This document shows positions 25,362 to 33,584 of a stretch of 64,000 nt of DNA, in pieces. Under the pieces are notes generated by a model. The model made no database searches and was not told where the DNA came from. It saw nothing but the letters and a program-made list of their open reading frames with translations. Origin of the DNA: Ferrovibrio sp. (GTDB taxonomy: Bacteria; Pseudomonadota; Alphaproteobacteria; Ferrovibrionales; Ferrovibrionaceae). The DNA lies in assembly GCF_002796975.1 (NCBI RefSeq), contig NZ_PEKV01000005.1, positions 467,541 to 531,540 on the forward strand, given 5' to 3'. The translations under genes were made by a program, and so were the position numbers. How positions within the stretch are numbered: position 1 is the first letter of the stretch; each line of letters begins with the position of its first letter.

Positions 25362-26870
25362 ATGACAGTCTTCAAACCGGTGGATCCGGCCTCGCTGACG
25401 CCGCACAAGCATCCGTTCATCGACGGCAAGCCGAAGCAGATGCTGATCGGCGGGCAATGGCGCGACGCCCTGTCGGGCAAGACCTTCAAGTCGATCAATC
25501 CGTCTACCGGCATGCCGATCGCTGAAATCGCCGATGCCGGCGCCGAAGACATCGATGCGGCAGTCGCCGCCGCACGCCAGGCCTTTGAAACCACCTGGCG
25601 CAAAGTCAAGCCGCTGGACCGGCAGGCCATCCTTCTTGCCGCCGCCGACCTGTTCGAAAAGCGCTACGAGGAGTTCGCCTGGCTCGACACCATCGATTAC
25701 GGCGGGCCGATCAGCCGCACGCGCTCGGGCCAGCGCCGCCATGTCGGCCTGCTGCGCTATTACGCGGCACAGGCCGTCAGCCTGCATGGCGAGACCATCG
25801 AAAACTCGCTGCCCGGCGATTTCCTGACCTACACGCTGAAAGAGCCTGTCGGCGTGGTGGGCGCGATCACGCCCTGGAACGGGCCGATCGGCAATTCGAT
25901 CTGGAAAATCGGTCCGGCACTGGCAGCCGGCTGTACCTTAGTGCTGAAACCATCGGAGCATGCCTCGCTGTCGACCCTGATGTTCGGCCAGCTGATGCTC
26001 GATGCCGGCCTGCCGCCGGGCGTGCTGAATATCGTCACCGGTGCGGGCGCAGCAGGCGCAGCGATCGCTGCGCATCCCGGCATCGACAAGATTTCGTTCA
26101 CCGGATCCACCGCTACGGGTCAGGCGATCGTGCGCGCGTCCGCGGGCAACCTGAAGCGGCTCTCGCTGGAGCTGGGCGGCAAGTCGCCCAACATCGTGTT
26201 CGCGGATGCCGATCTCGATGCCGCCGCACCGGGCTCGGCAATGGCGGTCTTCGCCAATTCGGGTCAGATATGCAGCGCCGGCACGCGGCTATTTGTCGAA
26301 CGCCCGATCTACGACGAATTCGTGGAGCGCGTGTCCGCCATCGGCAAGGCCACAAAGGTCGGCGATGTCTTCGATCCGGAAACGGTCATGGGCCCGCTGG
26401 TTTCGGAAGCCCAGCTGACACGCGTCTGTGGCTATCTGGACGCCGGCCGCAATGAAGGCGCACGCGTGCTGGCAGGTGGCGCGCGGCTGCAGGACGGCGA
26501 CCTGGCCGCCGGCTATTTCGTACCGCCGACGGTGTTTGGCGATGTTCGCGATGACATGAAGATCGCGCGAGAAGAAATCTTCGGCCCGGTCATTTCCGCC
26601 ATTCCTTTTGACAGCGTCGAGGAGGTTGTCGCCCGCGGCAATGCCACGTCCTTCGGACTCGGCGCCGGTGTGTGGACTAAAGATCTGTCGAAGGCACACA
26701 GGGTAAGCCGGGAACTCCAGTCAGGCAGCGTATGGGTGAATTGCTACCAGGCGATGGATCCGGCCGTGCCCTTCGGTGGCTACAAGATGAGCGGCTATGG
26801 CCGCGAGTCCGGCATCCAGCATGTCGAGGAATATCTCAACGTCAAGGCGGTGACCATCAAGGTTGCCTGA
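25362..26870 (+). CDS. NAD(P)-dependent aldehyde dehydrogenase
   Basis: The ATG at 25362 gives 502 residues with all aldehyde-dehydrogenase marks: TPWNGP in the cofactor domain, FTGSTATGQ, LELGGKSPN containing the general-base Glu, and the catalytic Cys in NSGQICSAGTRLF. The family oxidises aldehydes to acids with NAD(P)+. Located between the enoyl-CoA hydratase and the transporter genes, it probably oxidises an aldehyde released by C-C cleavage in this pathway, for example by the aldolase-like protein downstream. The chemical identity of the substrate cannot be read. Confidence 0.93.
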   Translation: MTVFKPVDPASLTPHKHPFIDGKPKQMLIGGQWRDALSGKTFKSINPSTGMPIAEIADAGAEDIDAAVAAARQAFETTWRKVKPLDRQAILLAAADLFEKRYEEFAWLDTIDYGGPISRTRSGQRRHVGLLRYYAAQAVSLHGETIENSLPGDFLTYTLKEPVGVVGAITPWNGPIGNSIWKIGPALAAGCTLVLKPSEHASLSTLMFGQLMLDAGLPPGVLNIVTGAGAAGAAIAAHPGIDKISFTGSTATGQAIVRASAGNLKRLSLELGGKSPNIVFADADLDAAAPGSAMAVFANSGQICSAGTRLFVERPIYDEFVERVSAIGKATKVGDVFDPETVMGPLVSEAQLTRVCGYLDAGRNEGARVLAGGARLQDGDLAAGYFVPPTVFGDVRDDMKIAREEIFGPVISAIPFDSVEEVVARGNATSFGLGAGVWTKDLSKAHRVSRELQSGSVWVNCYQAMDPAVPFGGYKMSGYGRESGIQHVEEYLNVKAVTIKVA

Positions 26871-26946
26871 GTTTCGGATCGCGAGCCGGCGGCAGTCTCG
26901 CGGCCGGCTCGCGGCCAGCAAAAAAAAGAAGGGGAGGAGGCATAAA

Positions 26947-27390
26947 ATGTTGGCTGTAAAGAATTCGCGGGATCTCGTTGCCGGCAGCATTCTTGCCATC
27001 GTCGGCTTGACGACGGCCTATCTGGGCAAGGGCCTGTCGTTCGGAACCCTATCGCGCATGGGGTCGGGGTTCCTGCCCAACACGCTAAGTTGGATCGTGG
27101 TCGGACTGGGCGCGCTGATCCTGCTGCGCAGCCTGTTTGTGACTGATGACGCACCGGAATGGCCGCGGCTGCGACCATTTGCCTTCATCTGCCTTGGCCC
27201 GGTTCTGTTTGCGCTGCTGATCGGCCCGCTGGGCCTGATGCCCACCATCATGGTGGTGGCGGCCTTCGTCCGTTGCGCGACCCCGCAGAAGATCACGCCC
27301 CGTACTTTCGTGTTCCCGGCTGCGCTGGCCGCCGGATGCGCCTTCGTATTCGTCTACCTGCTCAATCTTCCCATTCCGCTGTGGTTCTGA
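26947..27390 (+). CDS. tctB: Tripartite tricarboxylate transporter small subunit TctB
   Basis: The ATG at 26947 follows GGGGAGGAGG and starts a 147-residue protein with four hydrophobic segments, the topology of TctB (DUF1468). The motif MGSGFLPNTLSWIVVGLGALIL, with the G-x-x-P pattern, is typical. With TctA and a periplasmic TctC protein it forms a secondary carboxylate transporter. The stop lies 3 bp before the TctA start, so the two are coupled. This transporter probably brings in the carboxylate substrate of the pathway. Confidence 0.88.
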   Translation: MLAVKNSRDLVAGSILAIVGLTTAYLGKGLSFGTLSRMGSGFLPNTLSWIVVGLGALILLRSLFVTDDAPEWPRLRPFAFICLGPVLFALLIGPLGLMPTIMVVAAFVRCATPQKITPRTFVFPAALAAGCAFVFVYLLNLPIPLWF

Positions 27391-27393
27391 GCC

Positions 27394-28893
27394 ATGGAGA
27401 CCTTGCAGAATCTCGTGATGGGCATGGGGCTGGCGATTACGCCGACCAACCTGTTGTTTGCCTTTATCGGCTCCCTGCTCGGAACGCTGATCGGTGTCCT
27501 GCCCGGCATCGGACCGCTTGCCACGATATCGATGCTGCTGTCACTGACAGTGGCACTCGATCCGGTCACGTCCCTGATCATGCTATCTGCCATCTTCTAT
27601 GGCGCGCAGTATGGCGGATCCACGACGGCAATCCTGTGCAACCTGCCGGGAGAGGCGACCTCGGTCATCACGGCGGTAGATGGCCATCAAATGGCCCTGA
27701 AAGGCCGCGCCGGAGCGGCACTGGCAACCGCAGCGCTGTCCTCGCTGATCGCCGGCTGCATCGCCACCGCGCTGATCGCTTTGCTGGCGCCGCCGCTCGC
27801 ACGCTTCGCGCTGAACTTCAATGCGCCCGAGATTTTCGCCCTCATGTCGCTCGGCCTGCTGGCCTGCGTCATTTTCAGCCCCGGCTCCTTCCTCAAGGCA
27901 TTGGCAATGGCCTTGCTGGGCGTATTGCTCGGCCTCGTCGGCTCCGATGTCGAAACGGGCGCGCAGCGCATGACGCTTGGTCTGGCCGAACTTTCTGACG
28001 GCCTGAGCGTGGTGTCGCTGGCGATCGGCCTGTTCGGCCTGAACGAGATCATCTCGAACCTGAGCCGCCCGGACGGCCGGCAGGTGGCGACCCAGTCGCT
28101 CAACCGGCTCTGGCTGAGCCGCAAGGATTTCGGCGCCATGCTTCCTGCAGCCCTGCGCGGCACAGCGCTGGGCTCGATTCTGGGTGTCCTGCCGGGCGGC
28201 GGCATGACGCTCAGCACCTTCGCCTCCTACATGCTGGAACGGCGTATCGCCAAAGATCCGGGTGAGTTCGGTCAGGGTGCGATCCAGGGCGTTGCCGGCC
28301 CCGAGGCCGCGAATAATGCGGCAGCCCAGACCTCCTTTATTCCCCTCCTGACACTCGGCATCCCGGCCAGCCCCATCATGGCGCTGCTGCTGGGCGCCAT
28401 GATCATCCAGGGCATCCAGCCGGGCGCCGACGTGATGATCAAACGTCCGGACCTATTCTGGGGGTTGATTGCCAGCATGTGGGTCGGCAACGCGATGCTG
28501 GTGATCATCAACCTGCCGATGATCGGCATGTGGGTGCGCCTGCTGCGGGTGCCCTACGACATCCTGTTCCCCGCAATCGTGATCTTCTGCTGCATCGGTT
28601 CCTATTCGATCGGCGCCTCGGCGCTCGATCTGGTGATCATGGCGGCGTTCACCGGCGTCGGCACGTTTGCACTGGCTGTCGGATATCCGCTCGTGCCGCT
28701 GCTGCTCGGGTTTGTGCTCGGCCCGCTTGCCGAAGAGAACCTGCGGCGTGCGATGTCGCTGGCGAATGGCGATGTCGCGGTCTTCATCGAGCGCCCGGTT
28801 TCCGCCGCCATCATCGCCGTGATGGTCCTGCTGATGCTCTCGTTTGTCATTCCAATGCTCCGGCGTGCCCGAAGCGCCAATTCAGAAGCCTGA
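27394..28893 (+). CDS. tctA: Tripartite tricarboxylate transporter large subunit TctA
   Basis: The 499-residue integral membrane protein shows the TctA repeat signature: VLPGIGPLATISMLL in the first half and VLPGGGMTLSTFASYMLER in the second. YGGSTTAILCNLPGEATSV and NNAAAQTSFIPLLTLGIPAS are further family marks. About twelve membrane segments are visible. TctA carries the transport path and works with TctB and a TctC solute-binding protein. Two TctC genes follow directly and a third lies at 41772, so one membrane part may serve several binding proteins. Confidence 0.93.
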   Translation: METLQNLVMGMGLAITPTNLLFAFIGSLLGTLIGVLPGIGPLATISMLLSLTVALDPVTSLIMLSAIFYGAQYGGSTTAILCNLPGEATSVITAVDGHQMALKGRAGAALATAALSSLIAGCIATALIALLAPPLARFALNFNAPEIFALMSLGLLACVIFSPGSFLKALAMALLGVLLGLVGSDVETGAQRMTLGLAELSDGLSVVSLAIGLFGLNEIISNLSRPDGRQVATQSLNRLWLSRKDFGAMLPAALRGTALGSILGVLPGGGMTLSTFASYMLERRIAKDPGEFGQGAIQGVAGPEAANNAAAQTSFIPLLTLGIPASPIMALLLGAMIIQGIQPGADVMIKRPDLFWGLIASMWVGNAMLVIINLPMIGMWVRLLRVPYDILFPAIVIFCCIGSYSIGASALDLVIMAAFTGVGTFALAVGYPLVPLLLGFVLGPLAEENLRRAMSLANGDVAVFIERPVSAAIIAVMVLLMLSFVIPMLRRARSANSEA

Positions 28894-28912
28894 GAAATCC
28901 TGGGAGGGAATC

Positions 28913-29902
28913 ATGAAAAACTCTGCAACCCGACGTTCATTCCTGCGCTGGTCGATGGCCGGTGCCGCAGCACTCAGTGCCGGTTCGCTGCGCGCCCAGT
29001 CGAATTTCCCGAACAAGCCGATCAATGTGATCCTGGGTTTCGCACCGGGCGGTGCGATTGACGCGCAGATGCGCATGGTAGCGCCAGCCATGTCGGCCTT
29101 CCTGGGGCAGCCGATCGTCATCGACAACAAGCCTGGGGCCGGCGGCAACCTGGCCACCGAGCTGGTCGCCAAGGCTGCGCCGGATGGCTACACAGTGCTG
29201 TTCTCTGGTAGCAGCGCGATGACGGTCAATCCCGCCACCTATCCCGCGATCCGCTACGACCCGCTGAAGGATTTCACCCATATCGGGTCGCTGACCAACA
29301 CGGACCTGATGATTGCGATCAACGCCGATGTTCCCGCCAAAACGGTGCGGGAGTTCGTCGAGCTGACCCATAAGGACCCGACACGTTACAAATACGGCGA
29401 TGCCGGCGCGGGCGGTTCGCCGCATGTGCTGCTCGAACTGTTCAAGCAGAAATCCGGCGCCAAGATCCAGGGCGTACATTACCGGGGCAGTGGCCCGATG
29501 CTGCCAGATCTGCTGGCCAACCAGATCCAGATTTCCTGCGATGTGCCGGCAACTTTCAGGTCGCATATCGAAAGCGGAAAGCTACGCGGCCTGATGATGG
29601 TCTCCAACGAGCGCAATCCGCTGTTCCCCAGCGTGCCGACGGCTGCCGAAGCCGGGATTCCCGACATGGCGCTGCCGGGCTTCTTCGGCTTCCACGGTCC
29701 GCGCGGCATTCCCGCCGAGGTCGTCGAGAAGCTGCGTGCGGCGATCAGCAAGGCGCAGACCGACGCCGCTATTGCCGAGAAGCTGACCGGACTTGGCCTG
29801 GCGCTCTCGGTCGAAAGCCAGCAGAGCTTTGTTGCCCGCATCGAAAAGAACCTCAGGCTTTTCCAGGCTGTGGCGCGGGACGCCAACATCCGCATCGAGT
29901 GA
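28913..29902 (+). CDS. tctC: TctC-family solute-binding protein (first copy)
   Basis: The ATG at 28913 follows GGGAGGG. The N-terminus (ATRRSFLRWSMAGAAALSAGSLRA) is a Tat-type signal, unlike the usual Sec signal of this family. The mature part has the TctC/Bug marks INVILGFAPGGAIDAQMRM, IVIDNKPGAGGNLATELVA and PDGYTVLF. Bug proteins bind small carboxylates in the periplasm through backbone and water contacts. It shares much sequence with the next gene, indicating a tandem duplication followed by divergence and so possibly two ligands. Confidence 0.92.
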   Translation: MKNSATRRSFLRWSMAGAAALSAGSLRAQSNFPNKPINVILGFAPGGAIDAQMRMVAPAMSAFLGQPIVIDNKPGAGGNLATELVAKAAPDGYTVLFSGSSAMTVNPATYPAIRYDPLKDFTHIGSLTNTDLMIAINADVPAKTVREFVELTHKDPTRYKYGDAGAGGSPHVLLELFKQKSGAKIQGVHYRGSGPMLPDLLANQIQISCDVPATFRSHIESGKLRGLMMVSNERNPLFPSVPTAAEAGIPDMALPGFFGFHGPRGIPAEVVEKLRAAISKAQTDAAIAEKLTGLGLALSVESQQSFVARIEKNLRLFQAVARDANIRIE

Positions 29903-29945
29903 TCACAACGATAATGAAAACCTATTCGATAGGGAGATAAACACG

Positions 29946-30935
29946 ATGAAATGCATGATTGCTCGACGCGCCTTTCTTGGTGCCGCTCTGGCCGGCGCCA
30001 TTGCATTACAAATAAGCCCTGCTTTTGCGCAGGCAGAATATCCGAACCAACCCATCCGGATGATCCTCGGTTTCGCCCCCGGTGCGTCACTGGATGCCAT
30101 GGCCCGGCTCATGGCTGAGCCAATGGCAGAGTATCTGGGCCAGCCGGTCATTGTCGAAAACCGGACGGGGGCCAGCGGAAACCTGGCCGCCGAATATGTC
30201 GCGCGATCCAAGCCCGATGGCTACACGATCCTGTTCACCGGCAGCGGCGGCATTGTGGTCAATCCGGCCACCTATACCAACTTGAACTTCGATCCGATCA
30301 AGGACTTCACGCACATCGGGTCGCTGGGCAATGCCGATATCATGATGGCGGTGCACCCGTCGGTTCCGGCCAAGACGATCAGCGAGCTGGTCGATCTGAC
30401 CAAGCAGGATCCGAAGCGTTACAAATACGGCACGTCGGGCGCAGGCAATACCATGCATGTCGTGACAGAGCTGTTCAAACAGCGCACCGGCGCGCAGATC
30501 GAAGGCGTGCATTATCGCGGTCAGGGCCCGTTGACCCCCGATCTTCTCGCCAACCAGGTGCAGATTTCATTCGGCACGCCGGGCGACTTCCGCTCGCATA
30601 TCGAGGCTGGCGCCTTGCGTGGCCTGTTCGTCATGTCGCCACGCCGGATCGCTGTCCTGCCGGATGTGGCGACCGCCAGCGAAATGGGCTTCCCGGAGCT
30701 GAACCGGCGCGGCTGGTGGGGTTGGCATGCCGCTCGTGGCGTTCCGCAACCGATCGTAGACAAGATTCGTGCTGCGATTGCCAGGGGCCAGACCCATCCC
30801 GTGGTCTCGGAGAAGCTCCGTGCCATGGGTGTCGAGCTCGAGCCTGAAGCGCAGGCCGACTTCATCCGCCGCATCGAAGACACCCTGAAAGCCTACAAGG
30901 ATATCGCGAGCGCGGCGAACATCCGCATCCAGTGA
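29946..30935 (+). CDS. tctC: TctC-family solute-binding protein (second copy)
   Basis: The ATG at 29946 follows AGGGAGAT. The product starts with a signal peptide (CMIARRAFLGAALAGAIALQISPAFAQA) that also contains an RR pair. Family marks are IRMILGFAPGASLDAMARL, IVENRTGASGNLAAEYVA and YRGQGPLTPDLLANQVQIS. It is clearly a paralogue of the preceding gene: both have DFTHIGSL followed by a short variable part, then TISEL or TVREF and KYG. The catabolic operon therefore has two binding proteins for one TctAB pair. Confidence 0.92.
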   Translation: MKCMIARRAFLGAALAGAIALQISPAFAQAEYPNQPIRMILGFAPGASLDAMARLMAEPMAEYLGQPVIVENRTGASGNLAAEYVARSKPDGYTILFTGSGGIVVNPATYTNLNFDPIKDFTHIGSLGNADIMMAVHPSVPAKTISELVDLTKQDPKRYKYGTSGAGNTMHVVTELFKQRTGAQIEGVHYRGQGPLTPDLLANQVQISFGTPGDFRSHIEAGALRGLFVMSPRRIAVLPDVATASEMGFPELNRRGWWGWHAARGVPQPIVDKIRAAIARGQTHPVVSEKLRAMGVELEPEAQADFIRRIEDTLKAYKDIASAANIRIQ

Positions 30936-30986
30936 TGATCCCGTCGCCGCTCAGTCTTTGAATACAACACCAGGAAGGAACTCTTT

Positions 30987-32168
30987 ATGGGAGTCAGAAC
31001 ACTACGGGGAAAGGTTGCTGTCGCCGGTATCGGCGAGACGACCTATTACAAGCACGGCAAAGCTCCGGATGCCGAGTTCAAGCTGGCGCTGCAGGCCATT
31101 CTGGCGGCGGCACAGGATGCGGGCATCGATCCGCGTGAGATCGACGGCTTTGCTTCCTACAGCAACGATCGCAACGATCCGTCCCGTATCGCCGCGGCAC
31201 TGGGCACGCGCGAACTGCGCTTCTCCAACATGCAGTGGGGCGGCGGCGGCGGCGGCGGTGGCGCGGCCGTCGGCAATGCGGCTGCGGCAGTCGCCACCGG
31301 CCTGGCGGATTGCGTAGTGGTTTTCCGTGCACTGGCGCAGGGCCAGTTCGCCCGCTTCGGACAAGGTCCGCAGACCAAGACGATCTCCGGCAACAAGGCG
31401 TATGAAGCGCCCTACGGCATGATGTCGCCCGGGCAGCAATATGCCATGAAGGTCATGCGTTTCATGCACGAGCATGGCGTCAAGCAGGAAGCGCTGCGCG
31501 CCATCGCGCTCGCGTCCTATCACCATGCGCAGGCCAATCCGCGCGCCGTCATGCACGGCCGTCCGCTGGACGAGGCGACATATGACGCCTCGCGCTGGAT
31601 CGTCGAGCCTTTCCATCTGTTCGACTGCTGCATGGAGAATGACGGTGCGGCGGCGCTGATCTTGGTCTCGGCCGAGCGCGCCAAGGATCTGAAGCAGAAG
31701 CCGACCTACGTTCTGGCATCTGCCGGCGGATCGCACCACCGTTGCGGGGCGCCGTCGCATAACGACCCGATCTACGCGACCTCGAACTTCACCACGGTTG
31801 CACCGCATCTCTATGACATGGCGGGAATCTCGGCGCGCGATGTCGATGTCCTGCAGTGTTACGAGAACTTCACCGGCGGCGTGCTGATGAGTCTGGTCGA
31901 GCATGGCTTCTTCCCGGCCGAAGCGGCGAACGACTTCCTGAAGCCGGAAAACCTGTTCGCCAAGGGCGGCAAGCTGCCGCTCAACACCAGCGGCGGCAAC
32001 CTGGCCGAATGCTACATGCACGGTCTGGAACTTCAGATCGAAGCCGTTCGCCAGCTGCGCGGCCAGTCGACCAGCCAGGTCGCCGATGTTGACGTCTCGA
32101 TGGTGGTGGCGGGCCCGATGGTGACGCCGGTCAGTTCCTGCATTTTCGGTTCGGAGGCAACCCTATGA
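30987..32168 (+). CDS. Thiolase-fold protein without the nucleophilic cysteine (Ltp2-like aldolase candidate)
   Basis: The 393-residue protein has the thiolase fold of the SCP-x/lipid-transfer group, with VAVAGIGETTYYKHG at the start and NTSGGNLAECYMHG near the end. The usual thiolase Cys near residue 90 is missing: the segment reads NMQWGGGGGGGGAAVG with eight glycines. Such Cys-less proteins include Ltp2, which performs retro-aldol cleavage of beta-hydroxyacyl-CoA in steroid side-chain degradation and uses tyrosines. A Tyr is present in LQCYENFTGG (about 292). Ltp2 needs a DUF35 partner, and a DUF35 gene overlaps this stop by 4 bp. Assignment as an aldolase rather than a thiolase is inference. 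Confidence 0.82.
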   Translation: MGVRTLRGKVAVAGIGETTYYKHGKAPDAEFKLALQAILAAAQDAGIDPREIDGFASYSNDRNDPSRIAAALGTRELRFSNMQWGGGGGGGGAAVGNAAAAVATGLADCVVVFRALAQGQFARFGQGPQTKTISGNKAYEAPYGMMSPGQQYAMKVMRFMHEHGVKQEALRAIALASYHHAQANPRAVMHGRPLDEATYDASRWIVEPFHLFDCCMENDGAAALILVSAERAKDLKQKPTYVLASAGGSHHRCGAPSHNDPIYATSNFTTVAPHLYDMAGISARDVDVLQCYENFTGGVLMSLVEHGFFPAEAANDFLKPENLFAKGGKLPLNTSGGNLAECYMHGLELQIEAVRQLRGQSTSQVADVDVSMVVAGPMVTPVSSCIFGSEATL

Positions 32169-32611
32169 GTCAAGTGAACAAGAGTTATCTGCCCGAAGGG
32201 CTGCCGATTCCCGCCGCAGAGCCCCTGGACGAACCGTTCTGGAGCGGCCTCCGCAAGAACAAGATCCGCGTGCAGCGCTGCAAGGCCTGCAGCAACTGGC
32301 AGTGGGGACCGGAATGGGTCTGCCACAAATGCCATTCCTTCGATATCGGCTGGGAAGAGATCGAGGGTAAGGGCCGCATCTTCAGCTGGACCAGGATGTG
32401 GCATCCGGTTCATCCGGCGCTCAATGGCCATGGCGCCTATATCACGGTGCTGGTTGAAATCCCGCATGCCGGAAATATCCGGATGATCGGCAATCTTCTT
32501 GGCGATCCGATGCAGAAGGTCGAGATCGGCGCGATGGTCGAGGCGTCCTTCGAACACCACGAGGCATCCGATCCGCCTTTCTCACTGCTGCACTGGAAAT
32601 GCGCGGCCTAG
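32165..32611 (+). CDS. DUF35 (Zn-ribbon/OB-fold) acyl-CoA-associated protein
   Basis: The 148-residue protein has a zinc ribbon with CKAC and CHKC (VQRCKACSNWQWGPEWVCHKCHS, about residues 37-58) followed by an OB-fold (GKGRIFSWTRMWHPVHPAL). DUF35 proteins bind and stabilise thiolase-like enzymes and help hold the CoA thioester. The start overlaps the stop of the thiolase-like gene (ATGA), which supports a stoichiometric complex. In actinobacterial steroid catabolism the same domain is fused to MaoC in ChsH2; here the MaoC gene follows separately. Confidence 0.9.
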   Translation: MSQVNKSYLPEGLPIPAAEPLDEPFWSGLRKNKIRVQRCKACSNWQWGPEWVCHKCHSFDIGWEEIEGKGRIFSWTRMWHPVHPALNGHGAYITVLVEIPHAGNIRMIGNLLGDPMQKVEIGAMVEASFEHHEASDPPFSLLHWKCAA

Positions 32612-32631
32612 GCGGGAAGGAGACCCAGATA

Positions 32632-33141
32632 TTGCCCAAGATCACTTTTCCTGTCGAGGCCACGCATATCATGATGTTTGCGCGCGCGCTCGACGACACA
32701 AACCCCGCCTATCACGACGCTGAAGCGGCCCGTCGCAGCGAGGCCGGCGGAATCGTTGCGCCTCCCACCTTCACGACCGCGGTGGCGCAGTTCGATCCTG
32801 ATTACCCGCTTCGCCCCAAGCATGGCGAGTCCTGGTTCGGCAGCGCCAAAGAGGCAAGCGGGATCACCGGTAAGCCGGCCACCAGCGGCGGCCTGCATGG
32901 CGAACAGCATTTCGAATACCTGCGCTATCCCAAACCCGGTGACGTGCTGACCGCTGAGGTCAAGCCGGGCAAGGAGTGGAGCAAGGAAAGCCGGCGTGCC
33001 GGCAAGCTCATCTTCCGCGAGCGCATCACCGAGTTTCGCGACCAGGCGGGCGATCTGGTGCTGGTCGCCCGCAGCGTCGGGATCACGACCGAGCGTCCGG
33101 TCGAACAGACGGGAGGGGCCAATGGCACTGCGCAGGGCTGA
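32632..33141 (+). CDS. MaoC-like dehydratase, N-terminal type
   Basis: The start I chose is TTG 32632, eight bases after GGAAGGAGA; the ATG at 32599 lies inside the preceding gene. The 169-residue product has the hot-dog fold of the MaoC_dehydrat_N family (FARALDDTNPAYHDAEAARR, APPTFTTAVAQFD, GLHGEQHFEYLRYPKPGD). It is followed by a second MaoC gene that overlaps by 20 bp. Heteromeric pairs of this kind (ChsH1-ChsH2 type) hydrate bulky 2-enoyl-CoA. In such pairs one subunit carries the catalytic D-x-N-P-x-H set; here that is the downstream partner. Confidence 0.82.
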   Translation: MPKITFPVEATHIMMFARALDDTNPAYHDAEAARRSEAGGIVAPPTFTTAVAQFDPDYPLRPKHGESWFGSAKEASGITGKPATSGGLHGEQHFEYLRYPKPGDVLTAEVKPGKEWSKESRRAGKLIFRERITEFRDQAGDLVLVARSVGITTERPVEQTGGANGTAQG

Positions 33142-33544
33142 GTTGAAGGTTGGCGACACGCATCGCGAACGGGTGGTCGAGAATCTGTCACGCACCCAGC
33201 TGGTGATGTATTCCGGCGCCGGCGGCGATTACAACCCGCTGCATTCCGATGAGATGTACACCGTGCAGGTGGCCGGCTACCCCACGGTCTTCTCTCACGG
33301 CATGCTGACCATGGGGCTGACCGGAAAGATGCTGACGAACTATGTCGGCATTGCCCGCCTGACCAAATTCGGCGTGCGCTTCACCAATCAGGTCTGGCCC
33401 GGAGACTCGCTCGACGCCATCGCTACCGTGGAGGCAATCCGCGAAGAGGACGGCCTGCATCTGGTCGATCTCGCGCTCTCAACGGTCAATCAGGACGGCA
33501 AGGACGTCCTGAGCGGATATGCGACGGCTCGCATCGACCCGTAA
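33122..33544 (+). CDS. MaoC-like enoyl-CoA hydratase, catalytic type
   Basis: The ATG at 33122 follows GGGAGGGG and gives 140 residues. The hydratase-2 motif is complete: YSGAGGDYNPLHSDEMYT contains the catalytic Asp and His, and FSHGMLTMGLTGKML follows. R-specific hydratases of this type add water to 2-enoyl-CoA. With the preceding MaoC gene it probably forms a heteromer that prepares the beta-hydroxyacyl-CoA for the aldolase-like protein. The 20-bp overlap with the upstream gene supports coupled synthesis. Confidence 0.88.
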   Translation: MALRRAELKVGDTHRERVVENLSRTQLVMYSGAGGDYNPLHSDEMYTVQVAGYPTVFSHGMLTMGLTGKMLTNYVGIARLTKFGVRFTNQVWPGDSLDAIATVEAIREEDGLHLVDLALSTVNQDGKDVLSGYATARIDP

Positions 33545-33584
33545 CCCGTATGCCCGGAATGAAGACATCCCTGAGGAGGGAATG

